A stretch of DNA of 64,000 nt from Rhynochetos jubatus (taxonomy: Eukaryota; Chordata; Aves; Eurypygiformes; Rhynochetidae), in NCBI GenBank assembly GCA_027574665.1, contig CM050653.1:37460118-37524117 (forward strand), given 5' to 3'. The number at the start of each line of letters is the position of its first letter. Position 1 is the stretch's first letter. The position numbers and the translations under genes were made by a program. Under the pieces are notes generated by a model. It ran no database searches. It had not been told where the DNA came from and saw only the letters and a program-made list of their open reading frames with translations. Below are positions 43,301-56,021 of this stretch, piece by piece.

Positions 43301-46300
43301 AAGTATTCCTTTGAAATATAATTACTTTCATTTTCTTCAGGCCTAGCCATTTCATAAACCTTTTAAGACCTGCCCTCCAATTGCCTCTGATGTCAATTAA
43401 AAAAACCCACCACCTAAAAAACAAACAAAAAGGATGTGCTTTAATGGCTGAAAGTATTATGTGCTAACCAGATGGAAAAGTTTGAGAGGAAACCATTGTA
43501 AAGCTTGCAGACAAAAAATCCCAAACCAAAACAAACCACAAACCCAAAGATAATCTCTATAATGCTCCCAGATTCACCAAGCAAGTTCAGGAAGTGCCCA
43601 TGGCTCAGTGTAGCCGAGTCTACCTGGCGCCTCGTCGTGTTTCATTAGAATCACTGCTAAAACATGCACGGGCTGACAGCGGGGAGAAGGGGTTAAGTAA
43701 GACACCGATTTGAGAGAAATCACTGGCATTGTTTAGTAAAGGTTAGAGGGAGAACAAAAATAAGCCGTAAAGCAACCAGCTGAAACATTCACCAGTCAGT
43801 CATTTAAAAAAGTCATTAGCCCTATCGTGTCTGAAACCTCCAAAGTGAATTTGGTCTTCCAGGAAAGCTACGCCCGGCTGCCACAGGAGCAAAACGAAGG
43901 AGAGCAGCCACGGGAGAGTGTTACTCTTCCACAGGCAGCAGCAGCCGGCAGATCACTCTGTTTTTTAACCTCGGATCTTTGGCAAGGAAAGCTTCTCCTG
44001 ACCTGCACGCTTCTCCCGTGCTACGGATTAAGGCACCGTAACACATCCGTGAGTCTCAAATTACTCGTTCTGGGAGCTCTGTAGAACACAACATGGGTCA
44101 ACGGCAAGAGTTGTGCTGATCCCTGGTAAACATCACCTCTAGAGACAGCAGCAAAATACCAGGGTTCTGGGTTCCCTCAGGCAGAAAGGAACCATCCTGG
44201 TGGGACAGCGCACGCGAGACAGGGAACGAGGTCTCCCAGGGACTGGAAGAGGAAAGGGAGAAAGGGCAAGACACAGCCCTGTCTCTAAAATGTGAAACAC
44301 TGCAAGAGACCCCATCAGAAAGAATCTCACGGGGAAATATTCCTCTGCTCCAAACAAATTGCTTGCCAGGCACGGCTAGCCCAATGCTAGCGAGATGCTC
44401 CACAGAGCAGAATCCTTACTGGTACGTGCTAAAAGAGAAAACAAAACTGAAAACCCACAACCCACCAGGGGAGACGGTTACTTCATTTTTGATTTTAGAT
44501 TGTGGCATTGTTCCTTTAACATCTAGGAGTTCCTAGAATTTGAGGGAAAAGGAAAACTGGGGGATTTGTTTAGATGCCCAGCTGTAGGAAACACCTTCTA
44601 AAAATTCTTGACTGGTTTCAAAGATTGAGAAATTCAGGTGATGATTTCACAGGCAGCATTGCTAAACTCAAGCTGAGCAGGATCTTGTGGTTCTGTATGA
44701 CACCGTACTTCTTCCTGGTGCCCTCCCCAGCAGAAGGAACGGCTGAAATCTTCCTCTGAACACAAAAAGCCACAGTGTGAACGTCAGCCTCTTGCAGGAG
44801 CCAAGCATTAAAAAAAGTACTGCAAAAAAAAGACTCGGGAGCGATGGGCTCTTACAGTTTGTAATGTCAGTCACACCTCTCCAACGGCAGCAAAACCAGC
44901 TGTTTAGCTTCAACTGGCCATGGGCCAACAAGTGAAGGGGAAAGAAAACTAAAGGTGGTGGGGAGGAGATAAGAGTTGTCACTCTTTTAAGACTATCGCT
45001 TTTCTTCAACCACTCCCCTTAATTCGGATATCTGAGCATGCTTGGTGAAGGCCAGATGTATGCACCAGGGTGGGGACATCCCCTGGAGTCACCAGCTCAA
45101 TCTTTATGAAAGTGGGCAAACACAGGGATATACGATGGACTGCGGCGACACTATGTCCCTCTGCTATGCCACCTCTGAACTGGGGACCACTGGTGGCTTT
45201 GCAGCACTGTACTCAGCAGGTCTCCATGTGCCTACTCCACTCCCTTTTCTTTTTCCCTCTGGAACGACTTTTTGAACTGTTTAACAAGCAGTTAAAAATG
45301 GAAATCTAGACTAAAATAAGAGTGTGTGTGTATAGATATCTCACTCTATATACACCTATCCCTTCCCCACCTACTCATCTTGGCTCTCCAGCACATAAAG
45401 CTGTAAATAGGGCCACCGAGGGACACACAGCTGAATTTCAGACAATACCAATGTAAAAGCACTTCATTAAAGGAAAAAGATTCTCAAATCCACGGGGACA
45501 AATACTCTACAGAATAATCCCAGTTACCAGTGCCTCCCTTATCAGAGCTACTATCAACACAGCACCCCAGCTGTACACATAGGTGTAGGCTACTTCTCAC
45601 CATAACCTTCAGAGAGCACAATCCAGCACTGTGCTTATTACCATGGATCTTTCCTCACAGGGTACACATACATGAACTGCCCGTGCAAGGAGGTAAAACC
45701 CTGCAGCCCTTCACTGTTTCTACAAACAGTGGGAGAGACAGGGTGAAGGAGAGAGCGTGTGAGACACCCACCGTTTCATCAGTGCAGATGGAGTGTACTT
45801 GGGTCCCAAACATAACCGAGGTGAAGATGAGAAATAAGAGAGCCTCGAAACACAAGAGGATGAGAAGAATCACTGTGGTTGGCGGAGAGAAGGAACTGCA
45901 TTCTGTGAAGACAAAACAATGGAATTGGAAGGAGAGAGATCAGGTAATGCAGCAGCTGCAAAACACCTGCTAAGCCATTGAGTTATCCATACTCAAACTG
46001 TCAAAATAGATTTTATGATCACCATTCTCAAAAAGGCACACAGGGAAGCTCTGACATCCTTGAGGATATTTAACAATGAAAGGATCACTCCTGCGAGTTT
46101 AAAAAAAAAACAAACAAGGCAAACCAAAAAAACCCTGCAACACTTCAAGAGTGCAGCTTTCTTTTCCCCAGCACACTGGCTAGGTCTCCGCTCTACTTCA
46201 TTTCACCTCTAGATTCTTTCTTAAACCTTAAGATTAACGGACTTTCCACAGTGGTAAGTCCCATTAGAAATCTCAAGCTGGTGGTCAGGTCACAAGGAGA

Positions 46301-49300
46301 ATTATTTCTGTAGCACCAGCATAAAACCAGAGCATGCTTCCTCTCATAATTGCTCTAAGTCATACCCTAAGGAAAGGCAGGTAAGCCTAATTCTTGTTTT
46401 TCCTCACACTCTATAGTGCAAACTCGAGCAAGAGCTGAAAAAACCCCAGAAGGTAACTATAAAAGAGGAGCAGAAGAAAAAAAGAGGAAGGAAAACGTTA
46501 CAGGGCAAAAATCATAGTGTTCAGTGTTGTAAATGTCAGAACAGCTCCAGTTTTTTCTGAAATCCAAGAATGAGTATCACCAAAAACCCCACGTATTTTT
46601 CTCATGGGATGTTAAGCTTTCACAGATACACCATAATCAGGGGCAAATACAATCAGCACAAATCCAAGGCAGCTGGAACAACGGATCCATCCCTCACAAC
46701 TGCCCCGTTCTGCCACCTAAACCTGGGACAGGTGGGAAGATGCTTCCCCCACAGATACTGGCTCTGAGGAAGCAGGCAAAGGGAACCCTATCTTTTGATG
46801 TATCCTTCCTCTACAGCCAGGGCCACTGTAGTCTTATCCAGATGTCCTCAGTGACAGCCGACAGCTGTTTGGCAAAGTTTGGAACTACAGAACAACCTTG
46901 TCAAATTCAGTTCCTATGTGTAAATGCACCCATTCTCTGCAGTTTATAAACCGAAACCATCCATTATGTCAAATGACACAACTGAAATTCCAAGAAAAAT
47001 GAAGCTAGAGCTCTTCCAAAAAAATCCACAACCAGCACACACACTCTCTGACATCTTGCTGTTTGACTCAGCATTACCTAGAGGATTTCCTACAACTATT
47101 TGTGTTTTTAAAAACATTTATCAACTGCCTTCAAGAAAATGTACTCACTGACTGCTCCAGAGTGGGGGCTGGTTTGTTTGTTTGTGGTTTTGGTTGGGGG
47201 TTTTTTTGGTTTATTTTTTTCATTTGGTTTATTTCTTTGTGGAAAGGAATTGTTTGTTCTTGTGAGGGTGGATTTTTGGATCTGAGTTAGCATGTTTTCC
47301 TGGCAGTCTTGCAAGAATGATTCACGTTACCCTTTAAAAAAAAAAAAAAAGCATACACATTCTTCTTATCTCGTACTGGCATTCAGGAAATTAGTGCTGC
47401 GTTCAGGTCAACAGTAGATTATTGGACACATACTATCTAGCAGTCATTGCATCTCAGCTTCTAGGGAAAAGCTAGGCAGTTATCAGGCTTAAACTGAAAC
47501 AGGACTTTTCAGGACAGAGATCGCAGCGGGTCAGAAAGAATTATGACATTCCAGGACTGATCATAATAAAACCAATAGAGAGAGCACAGCAGAGCCCTGA
47601 TAGGATTCTTCTGAAACCAGCATAAAAGGGGCTCCCTTACAAGCAAACTACATTATAAGGTCTTATTCATGGGCTAATCTGGTATTTGATGAGATACTTT
47701 GTTAGTACTCACTTGTCCAGTCTTCTTCAAAACAATACAAGAAGTGAAATCCCACCATGATTAGAGCATGCAGGGAAATCAGTGCTATATACATCTGAAA
47801 AATAAAGGATGTAATATAGGTATTAGTTACATTTAAAGACCAAAATGCTACATCTTCCAAATGCTTTAGAAGAAGCAAAGTGTTACGACTACAAAAACCA
47901 CCCAAACCAACCCAAACACCACCAAGCCCTCTCACCCTCCCCAGGCAAGCACTCTGAGGCTGGCAAATGTCAAGACCACACAGACTCATTCTGGTCTTGC
48001 TAACAGCTCTGAGAGCACGCGAGGGAGACTGCTGGACACAAACCCCAGCCTCCTGCGCCCCAGCGTGGCCTTCCACAGCTTACTGTCCTCATCTCTGCTG
48101 GGTAGAGCGCAACTTTCAGAGAAAGGCAACACTCCGACATCAAGGTATCACATTGTCAAAGCTTGCATCCTTGCTCTTGAGCACTACAGTTTCCCAGAGA
48201 AACAGCAGCTAACTTGTTGTAACCACAAAAAAGCACTTTATCTGTTTTCCAGCATGACTTTCAGAAAACAGATAACTTTTTTTAGCAAGTATTTTTCCCT
48301 GAGGCAGACACTGGCATGGAAAGTTTCTCTCAAGCTTTAATATGTTGTACTTAATCCTTTTTGTAAATTAGGTCTTAGCTTTGTAACAAAAACCTTTAAA
48401 CTATATGCAATGCTACACATACATTACAGTTTGCCAAGACAGGGCTAAAAAGATGACTCTCCTGAGCCTACATACTCTGAAAAAGGCTGGCAGCTATTGG
48501 AAGTCAGAGAGATTTTGTTACAAGAAACCCCCATGGAAGCAGTAAAAGGTGATAGGAGAGTATTTTGTTTTTCCTGGCAAGTTGAGTATGCTGCCATTCT
48601 TTTCCCTCCACAGGTCTCCAAAAGACTAACAAAGGACAAAACCAGCAACCCTTTTTTTCCCTCTCAACCTCATTGCGTTTAATACAGCCTGCTTGAAGGT
48701 AGATGTCGGTTTTAACAGAAACTGAAATCTTTTGATAGGATTAAAACACCTAGCTCGAGAAAAAGACCTTGCTCAAGGGAAAGAAATGGGATTTGTTTTG
48801 TTCTGTAACCCACATCCTAATACACCACGCTACAGAACAGCAAGCCTTTCCATTTAACTGAAAATCTCCCCCTTTTTCCCTGGTAATATGAGAACATTCT
48901 TCCTCCGACCTACAGATGTCTGAAAAGGTTTATTAATAAAACAGAGCATCGCTAAAACTCAGCCTTGTAATGTTCACGCTACTCCCACAGGATATCTGCA
49001 GTTCACTTTGATGAAAGATTTCAACCCTTCCATAAATATGTAGCACACGAGTTCGCACTCCTGTTTTCTTACTCATGATGCCACAGATATAGTACAAAAA
49101 GTCAAACACCTCCTTGGTTTTCAACTGCAAAAATAAACCACTTGCAAGTAAAAAGTGGATAATTCTTGCCAAAGGGGATGTAGACTTCCCACTCCTTGCC
49201 TAAGATGTGGCAACAGCTTTTATTGTATGATCCCACACAGGTACTTGTACAACTACAACATTTAGGAACCCTACATATGGTCTGGGACACTACCAGCCAC

Positions 49301-52300
49301 AGGACAGTGTAAAAGGATGGCCCACACCTCTGAGCTCAATGCCACAATAAACTGCTCTCATCAGGAAAGAGGTGCCGAACAACCAACCATCAACACAAAC
49401 CTCGCAAAACCCTGGCAATTACTTTCTGCGATGCCTTTTTCCCGTTGTTGCGAGGTGTGTGTTCCCTAATTAAAGTCCTGAAACAGGAAAGAGTACAAAG
49501 CCAGCCTTCGGAGCTGCTTCACAGGCTACACGTAGCATTTCAGTACTGCCCACCAGGCAACCTCAAACACCACCTGCAAAATACTTACTGTAAACAGTAC
49601 AAAGTACTTCTGGTTATTCTCTCCTACGCAGTTATTGACCCACGGGCAGTGATGGTCCATTTTCCGAATACACCTCTTGCAAACACTGAAAGAATAGAGG
49701 CCTTTATTTATAGCACGTTTCATTCCAGAAACACAAGATTTCACAGGGGTTTGGGGGACACAGAAATTAAAGGAAAGAATCGAGAGGTGAAATTTGAGCC
49801 TAAATAAATTTACTGGTCACCACATTTATGTTTGTGTTATGCTCATTTGTCTATGCCTATTCACAATGAATCATACAATATCAAGTCACCGTTGTAAAAA
49901 ATTAAAGCCAAGTGAGACACCTTAGCTTAATATTCACATCAGCGGTTCTGCCAAAATCCGGTTTGAACACCACATTCAGACAGATGGGAAAAATCTGTGA
50001 TTTAGTTTAGTTTTTACCTATTTGGTCTGTGAAAATGCCCACAGATTAAAAACAAACAAAACCCAGGAAGATATGAAAAGCAGTAACGAATAAAGATATT
50101 TTTCAGAGTTGCCAATAACAGACTAATGTTTATTTACCAACATCAGCAGGTAGCAGGAACTTGCAAAAAAAGAAAATGAAACACAGCATTAGAAAAGGCT
50201 CCTGACATCAAGGTAAGCCACATACTAGCACAAAGCAGCTGTGGCAGTCGGGCAGGAAGACAGTACCACGACAAACATACACGGTAAAATTAGATGTTAA
50301 AGCACTTCACAAGATCAGACTAATAAAAATGAAAATTCAAATTCTTGGCAGCATGCACACTGTGGCTAGAAGTCAAATAATTAAAAGATCATTACTTTGT
50401 CTGAAAATCATTCCCTCGCTTAGTCAGTAACTGCTTCAACTCACATAATAAAGGAAGTCTTTTTCTCTGCTGCTTTCTCATATGATAGGAGACGAAAGGC
50501 AGCCTCCTGATACCACATTGCACAAACAAGCACAGAAATCAAATATGGAAAAAAACCCACAAAACCCCAAAACAAGCAAACAATAGACCAGAAAGGAAAC
50601 AGCCATTAGAGAACAATTCTGGCAGGGTTGAATCAGAAAGGATCGAGCGCTCTGCTAATTTTACTTTTCTTCTTATAACAAAAAATATGTTGACCTTACT
50701 TAATACAATCAACTTCAACACCCAACTGCTTAAGGGAAACTCAAACACAAACATAAACACGTTCTTATGAGCACGTATGAATAAATAATAGAAAACCTCT
50801 CTGTCAGAACACTCACTCTACATGGTGGGAGGGGGTAATCCCCAAGGATACATGCCATGCCTGAAAAGCAAATGAGTTGCTACAGCCCTGATCCTACGTG
50901 AAGGGTTGGTCAGGCAGGCCCCAGCCTCCCAGGATGGGGCCGGATCAGGAGCTGCTCCTCCAGCAGGCACCCATACCCATTGTCTCCCACCCCAGTGCAG
51001 TGGAAAACCGGAAAAGCCTCGTTTTGCTAGAATAAGCAGCTGGAACTGATTTTTGACCTATGTGTGGACTAAAATCAGCTGGCACAGTGAAAACAATTTA
51101 TCTGTCAGATAGCATCATACTTCGTATGACAAGTACCAATTACTGGTTTTAAAAAACAGGGGAGGGTGTAAGCAGGGCAGGTGGTGTAGAGCAGGAGAAT
51201 GCTTCCCTGTGGTCTAATTTACTTTCTGCAGACTCACACACACTGTCTCATGGGTTCCAAAACAGGTAAGCACCCAAGCAACCCCCTCAACTGTTCCTAG
51301 GCCCTAGTTCCCCAGAGGCAAAACCTGAAAGAGCCAAGCCAGAAGAAATCCATTAAGGAGGTAGCCAAGACCGGGAGGAGAGGTTCTATTCCATGCATAC
51401 ATACCAAAACCAGCTGGATGACAGGCAGAACATGAAACTAGCTGGTGGAAAAGGAAACACAGAAACTGAAAACTGAAAGCCGTAGGCAGCAGGGATTGCC
51501 CATACTCTGACACTCTCCCTTGACTCAACCACACAGCTTCCAAATGCTGGCAGGAGTAGTTTGCTGGGCATGGAGGACTCACAAAACAGGCTAGGAATCA
51601 CAAAGCACCCTGGTCCCTCAGGCATACAGTTAGCAGTACCTCCTGCTGATGTATATGCACAACTTCGATGTGTCAAAGTCCAATAAATCCCCCTACCCCA
51701 CAGAAAAATGTCTGACTGAATATTCTCAACAGCATTGGCACTCAATGGGTCAGTTTCCCAAATCTTAATGCCTAAAAAGTTATCTTAAAGCATAGAAAAA
51801 AGACCATACAGACAAGGTTTTGTGTTTAGCCAGAGTCTCATTTACCTACGCTGTGAGTCATCAGCAAGACAGCATTTTAGATGCAAAGTTTCATTCATAA
51901 TTGAAGAAGTGTCAGAGGGGATTTTACAGTAGCATTAATAAATGATACACAAGGACCACATTGCTCCTGCAAAAAATCAACCCCTGATTTTGATTACAAT
52001 AAAAAAACAGCAAACAAAGTAAAACATTTGCAAACCAAAGCTCTGAAAATAAACAGGAAAATGCAAACAGCAGGACAAGTTAGTTCAGCTCAGTACCACG
52101 TATCCTCCTCCCCACAAAGACCCCTGCACGAATCGGCAGTAACGCTGATAGGAGCTCTCTCAGAATGTACTGGGTTTTGAGTAGGTAACAAAGGGACACC
52201 AGTGCACACTCATTAACAGCTCACTGGAAAGCAGGTTCGCTTGCTTTAAAAGCAGAAGAGAATTTTAGGAAGTAGTTATTTTTTTGCTCACTGCCTTTAG

Positions 52301-55300
52301 TACTAAAAAGCTCGCTACCAGTTACTCTCTTCCGGGAAGTTTATCCCGCCAGGGAAAGAAAGGACACGACACATCAGTAGGCATGCTGATCTAGCACAAA
52401 GCACAAACCAAAGTCACAGTGCTCAATGAAAATATGGAAAAGTTGGAACTCTTCAAAGATACGTACAGTTACCTGAACTTTAGTTGTAACTTAAATATCA
52501 CTCCTAAATAGAATCTAGTTAGACAAAGGGGTTTGTGAATAAAAACAAAAACAAAAAGGACACTGACCTTGTGAGAGACATTAGATTTAATTGATTTCTA
52601 CGCACTCTGGTATAACACGTCTCTCTTTAAGTCATGCTTACATGAAAATGTATGGAATGTCCACTACAAGTCTGGCATCAAGGCAGCATTCATTTTAAGT
52701 GTTTCTCACTTTGCAAGAAGTGGCCCCAGCCTGCTATAGATGAAAACTTGTCAGAAAAGGCCTGAGATTTTTTCAGCAAAGCTTGAACGTGTCTGGCACT
52801 ACTGGCAACAGAATTCTGATGCCAATCTCTCAATTTAACCACTCCAGCCTCAGACTCCAATAACAATTTAAATCAAGGCACACTGGATAATTCTTGAGGT
52901 CTTGATAAAAGAACAATCCTGAGAAAATACTTTACCTGCAGTGATGTGCTCTGTCAGGTTTGATGCTACAACATTTTGGGCACTTGTAAACCACCTGTCC
53001 TGGCTTTAGCTGTAAACTCTCGATGAACTCTTTTGTGGCATTACCTTTGGGTACAGCACCCTGAAGAAAAAACAAACCAACCAACCAGAAGATTATCCTG
53101 TGGACATTAGGAGTTCTAAGAACAATAGCATGACTTAAAACTATGGGAGGAGAGGGAAGAGAAAGAAATAAAAACGTCCCTAAGATCAACAGAGTTTCAG
53201 GAAGAGCAAGAAGACTCAGAAAATTAATTAAAATGAGGTCTTAATATATGGAACCACATACTTAAACATCATTTTTGTGGTTTCTTTTTTTTAAACATCA
53301 GTAAATCCTCACTTAAGCAATTAGTCTTTTGTAATCCCATAGCAATCAAATTATTTAAGAATCCTCATCACTCTCTTCACATCTATCAACAAATTTATCA
53401 TGGCAGTGTTTCATATCACAAACTGGAAACCGCAGGTGTTTTATTCCAATAGAAGCAGGTACTTCTGAAGTATCGTTGTGTACATTAAGAGTTGCTGGTA
53501 AACGCTTCATGCATGTATAGCTATGCTTCTACTGTGTATTTGTTATTCAAATTAGGGTTTAACGCTCAAACACTGAGCATTAAGAATCCTCCCACCTGAA
53601 TAAGACTAGGCAAAACATTCTTAGCCGTGCAATTTCCACTTTAAAACAGGTAATGTATTGCTGACGCAGGAGCACGAGCTCAAGAGTTGCCAGTCTTTCC
53701 AGGGCTCCAAAAAAACCTCCAAAGTGTCATGAAATGTGCAGTACGAAATCGGTGCTGGTATGCTGGCACAAATGCACCTCTGTGGATCTAAGGCTTTTAT
53801 ACTGAAATAAAAACAGGGATGTAGTATTTCAACACATTTCTGATGGGACAGTCTCTTTTTAACACATTTACAACCTCCCAACAGCAGTAAACAGGAACAA
53901 TACACATCAGTGAGAGAACTGCACCTCAAACCAGTACGCTATAAGGCTTTCTTGAGCAGTCTGGGTTTTTCTACAGAAACTTCCCAATTGGCCTCACCAA
54001 TGTAAAAATTACCAAGACCAATTTCCACAAAACGCTACACCTGATGTTCGCTCTTTAGTCCACAGCAAAGCTGCTCAAAACCTTAGGAATGTTTTTAGCA
54101 AGAACCCACAGGAAGCCGTTCCTGAAAAGCATGACACATGCCATCAATTCTGAGGAATTCAGGTGTTTATTTCTAGTAAGAATTTCGATATGTGTGCCTC
54201 AGCAGTGCTTTCTGTTTCATTCTGATCCTAGACATGCCCCTGGTTCTCCATGCCTGGCAGCTTCCTTCATCCCTGACTTACACCGTCTGCCAGATGTTGC
54301 TGCATCCCCTCACTTTGCTTCCCTCCTCCATTTTGTTTAGCTGATTTCCTCATAAAAAGCTCTACAAAGAATAAACCAAAAGTGCACTGGCGCTCGCCAT
54401 CCACACACAAAAATACCACCACATGCTAGGAATTCACATATCTTTTCCCAACTGCTCTGCACAGAGATCGTATCTGTTTCTCCAACACTGCTTGCCCAGC
54501 CTGCTTCAGAAAACCGCTTTTGTTTCAATAGAGTTCCTGCTAACCCTGCCAAATAATTCCAGCGACCTGAAAGTCCCCAGGCATTAAAGCCACACAATAT
54601 ACAATAATTAACAACAAAGAACCCCTAGGATATCAACTATAACAAATGCTGCAACCCTGTATGACAGAGCCCACTGACCACAAGTTTCAGAGCCTCCACT
54701 ACTGCTGACAGTTCTGCCCAGCAGTAGGAGCATGCAGTGCATCAGTCTTTGCCATAAACTGTGAGATTACCCCAAATCAAGCCATTTCTGCAGTGCTGTG
54801 GCTTCTGGGAGAGCTGAAAACTACAAAACAAAGATTACACTGAAGTTTTAATGGCACCTAACAAGGTTTCAAGTAGGAAATGACACTGGGAAGGAATAGA
54901 GTTATCAGAGGCACACCACCATTCCACTTAGGAGGAAGGGGCCAAGAGGAATTTGAGCTTGTTTTTCCTTCCACTGACTAGTGGAGATGGGGTTTTGACC
55001 TGCATCTACAGTTCAGAGGTTAATAAGCAAAATAAACCATCACAGGTCACTCAGAACAAGCATCATGGTACTAAACTATCTTCTCACTAGCTGAAAGGCA
55101 AGAAAGCAGCACACCAGATCTCTCACGAAGCAATGTCTTACAGAGACATACAAGGGGGTCTTACAACTCTGACGCTTCCTGCCTGCTGAAGAACTGTCAG
55201 CTCTTAGCAGGCTCACATAGTATTTATTTCAGCGTGGTTCAATAAACCGCAGTAAACCACTAGTACGAGAGATGGTAACATGGCTTTTCAAAACAACACA

Positions 55301-55997
55301 CGTTCTGCTCTATTCTGGGGAGGAATACTTGCCAAGGCAGACAACCAAAACCAGCTTTTCCAGCTTTCCTGTTTGTCAAGACACCACAAGCCACAAACAC
55401 CAGATCTGCTACTGGGAAGAAAACACAGTGTCCAAGAGAAACGTTTTCCTTCCCAGGGCAAAACGGGGTACTGCTCAGACAATGGCAATCTAAAGCTGGG
55501 TCCTTGACTTTGCAAGTGATTTGAGTGGGATGAGTAATTAGCATATCACATCAGCAGCCTCACTCAGCAGGCTGACACACAAAAGTTATTTAAATCTGCC
55601 ACTCACTTGGCAACTGAGTTACCCAACATCTAGCAGACAAGAAAAACACCGTCTGTTTCTTTCCCAGACATACAGAGAGAGATATACTTACTGGATCTGT
55701 CAGCATAGCACGAAAATGTGAAGCCAAAGCGAGGAAAGCCAAGGTGTTGAACAGTGTGCCATTGATGACACTATAAACATAATCTCTCGATGGAACTAGC
55801 ATGACAAGGAGGACTACAAAGTCGGCATAGAACACCAGCATCCAGGTAACGACAGCACATGCAATACCACAGCCATCTCGAATAAACCACATTGTTCCCA
55901 GGGAAGCGTGGCTAGGAGGTGGAACACACTTTTCTGGCTGGAGGTATTCAGGTTTCCTTTCAATATCTCTGAAGCGGTGGACTGGAGTAATCATCAT
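37150..55997 (-). CDS. ZDHHC3: ZDHHC3 (GODZ), Golgi DHHC palmitoyltransferase, 327-aa isoform (6 coding exons)
   Basis: Exons 55692-55997, 52936-53060, 49589-49685, 47713-47794, 45772-45902 and 37150-37392 join in frame into 327 residues. ZDHHC3 transfers palmitate from palmitoyl-CoA to cysteines of membrane proteins in the Golgi; mammalian substrates include the GABA-A receptor gamma2 subunit and NCAM. Visible features: membrane helices at about 45-68, 76-95, 177-198 and 212-235; a cysteine-rich zinc domain (CPKCC at 129-133, HHC at 141-143, C146, C149); the catalytic DHHC at 154-157 with Cys157; the DPG motif at 101-103, formed across the first exon junction; and a TTxE-like CTDE at 243-246. 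Tyr18, a phosphorylated residue in mammals, is conserved. The paralogue ZDHHC7 is less likely because of the N-terminal and C-terminal sequences and the position next to TGM4. Confidence 0.97.
41402..41407 (-). terminator. ZDHHC3: candidate proximal poly(A) signal of ZDHHC3
   Basis: An antisense AATAAA (minus strand tgcaataaaatttttcc) lies 1.55 kb past the stop of the alternative terminal exon. It would end the 299-aa transcript inside the last intron of the long form. Confidence 0.55.
41549..41605. repeat. A-rich (CAAAAA)n-like low-complexity tract
   Basis: A run of A residues broken by single C residues, within the inferred 3' UTR of the short ZDHHC3 form. Confidence 0.85.
42678..42720. 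repeat. A-rich low-complexity tract
   Basis: A homopolymer followed by caaa/caaaa units, just past the alternative stop codon. Confidence 0.85.
42959..43117 (-). CDS. ZDHHC3: ZDHHC3 alternative terminal exon, 299-aa isoform
   Basis: On the minus strand an acceptor ctgttttcag is followed in phase 0 by [15 protein letters not shown], then [26 protein letters not shown] and the end DPYQYVV, with TGA at 42959-42961. It gives 52 residues after Thr247, a total of 299, the length and ending of the well-known mammalian GODZ form. The two tyrosines fall at 295 and 297, reported FGFR1-dependent phosphorylation sites in mammals. It starts with GIE like the distal exon, so the two exons look like alternative or duplicated last exons. 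At 52 codons it is easily missed by ORF-length filters. Confidence 0.93.
   Translation of the reverse strand, partial: GIEQLKKEERRWAKKTKWMNMKAVFGHPFSIAWLSPFATPDQGKADPYQYVV
43118..45771 (-). other. ZDHHC3: ZDHHC3 intron before the alternative terminal exon
   Basis: A 2.65-kb stretch with a poly(A)-type run near 43280 and no recognisable repeat family. Short open frames around 44098-44403 appear to be chance. Confidence 0.85.
45772..45902 (-). CDS. ZDHHC3: ZDHHC3 coding exon 5
   Basis: Encodes residues 204-247: [10 protein letters not shown], the fourth membrane helix ([20 protein letters not shown]) and the CTDE motif. The acceptor is tgtcttcacag; the donor ACG|gtgggt serves both terminal exons in phase 0. 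Confidence 0.96.
45903..47712 (-). other. ZDHHC3: ZDHHC3 intron 4
   Basis: A 1.8-kb intron with a T/G-rich tract (47173-47230) and a 15-base A run (47336-47350). No transposon or extra exon is seen. Confidence 0.85.
47713..47794 (-). CDS. ZDHHC3: ZDHHC3 coding exon 4
   Basis: Encodes residues 177-203 plus one base: the third membrane helix ([20 protein letters not shown]) and CFEEDWT. The acceptor is ttatttttcag; the donor is ACAA|gtgagt. Confidence 0.96.
47795..49588 (-). other. ZDHHC3: ZDHHC3 intron 3
   Basis: A 1.8-kb intron without a recognisable repeat family or exon. Confidence 0.85.
49589..49685 (-). CDS. ZDHHC3: ZDHHC3 coding exon 3 (DHHC active site)
   Basis: Completes Ser144 and runs to Thr176. 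It carries [19 protein letters not shown] with the catalytic Cys157, then [12 protein letters not shown]. The acceptor is ctattctttcag; the donor is ACA|gtaagt, phase 0. Confidence 0.97.
49686..52935 (-). other. ZDHHC3: ZDHHC3 intron 2
   Basis: A 3.25-kb intron. I see no CR1 or other repeat and no further exon; the chance ORFs present lack similarity to known proteins. Confidence 0.8.
52936..53060 (-). CDS. ZDHHC3: ZDHHC3 coding exon 2
   Basis: Encodes residues 103-143 plus two bases: [12 protein letters not shown], then the first half of the cysteine-rich domain ([17 protein letters not shown]). Its first codon (Gly103) completes the DPG motif with exon 1. The acceptor is gttttttcttcag; the donor is GCAG|gtaaag. 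Confidence 0.97.
53061..55691 (-). other. ZDHHC3: ZDHHC3 intron 1 (first within the coding region)
   Basis: A 2.6-kb intron with no recognisable repeat or exon. Confidence 0.8.
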
Positions 55998-56021
55998 AGG
56001 CTGTTATGTCCATACTTGCAT
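55692..56021 (-). CDS. ZDHHC3: ZDHHC3 first coding exon (coding part 55692-55997)
   Basis: Encodes residues 1-102 from the double Met at 55997 to DP at the donor CCA|gtaagt. It holds the N-terminal signature [21 protein letters not shown], the first two membrane helices and PSRDYVYS. A minus-strand acceptor (tctctttcag, before 56021) places 24 bases of 5' UTR in this exon. The main ATG has a poor context (C at -3, A at +4). Confidence 0.95.
55960..56013 (-). other. overlapping upstream ORF at the ZDHHC3 start
   Basis: On the minus strand an ATG at 56013 in strong context (A at -3, G at +4) opens a 17-codon frame that overlaps the main start in another frame and stops at 55960. A second, 5-codon upstream ORF (ATG at 56021, stop before the main ATG) begins at the first base of the exon. 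Both would be translated before the poor-context ZDHHC3 ATG if this exon is present in the mRNA as inferred. Confidence 0.5.

Larger units (their letters stand above)
37393..45771 (-). other. ZDHHC3: ZDHHC3 last intron (long isoform), containing the alternative terminal exon
   Basis: An 8.4-kb interval skipped in the 327-aa transcript. It contains the proximal terminal exon (42959-43117) and its candidate poly(A) signal, plus A/C-rich low-complexity runs near 41549 and 42678. No transposable element is recognisable here. Confidence 0.85.
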
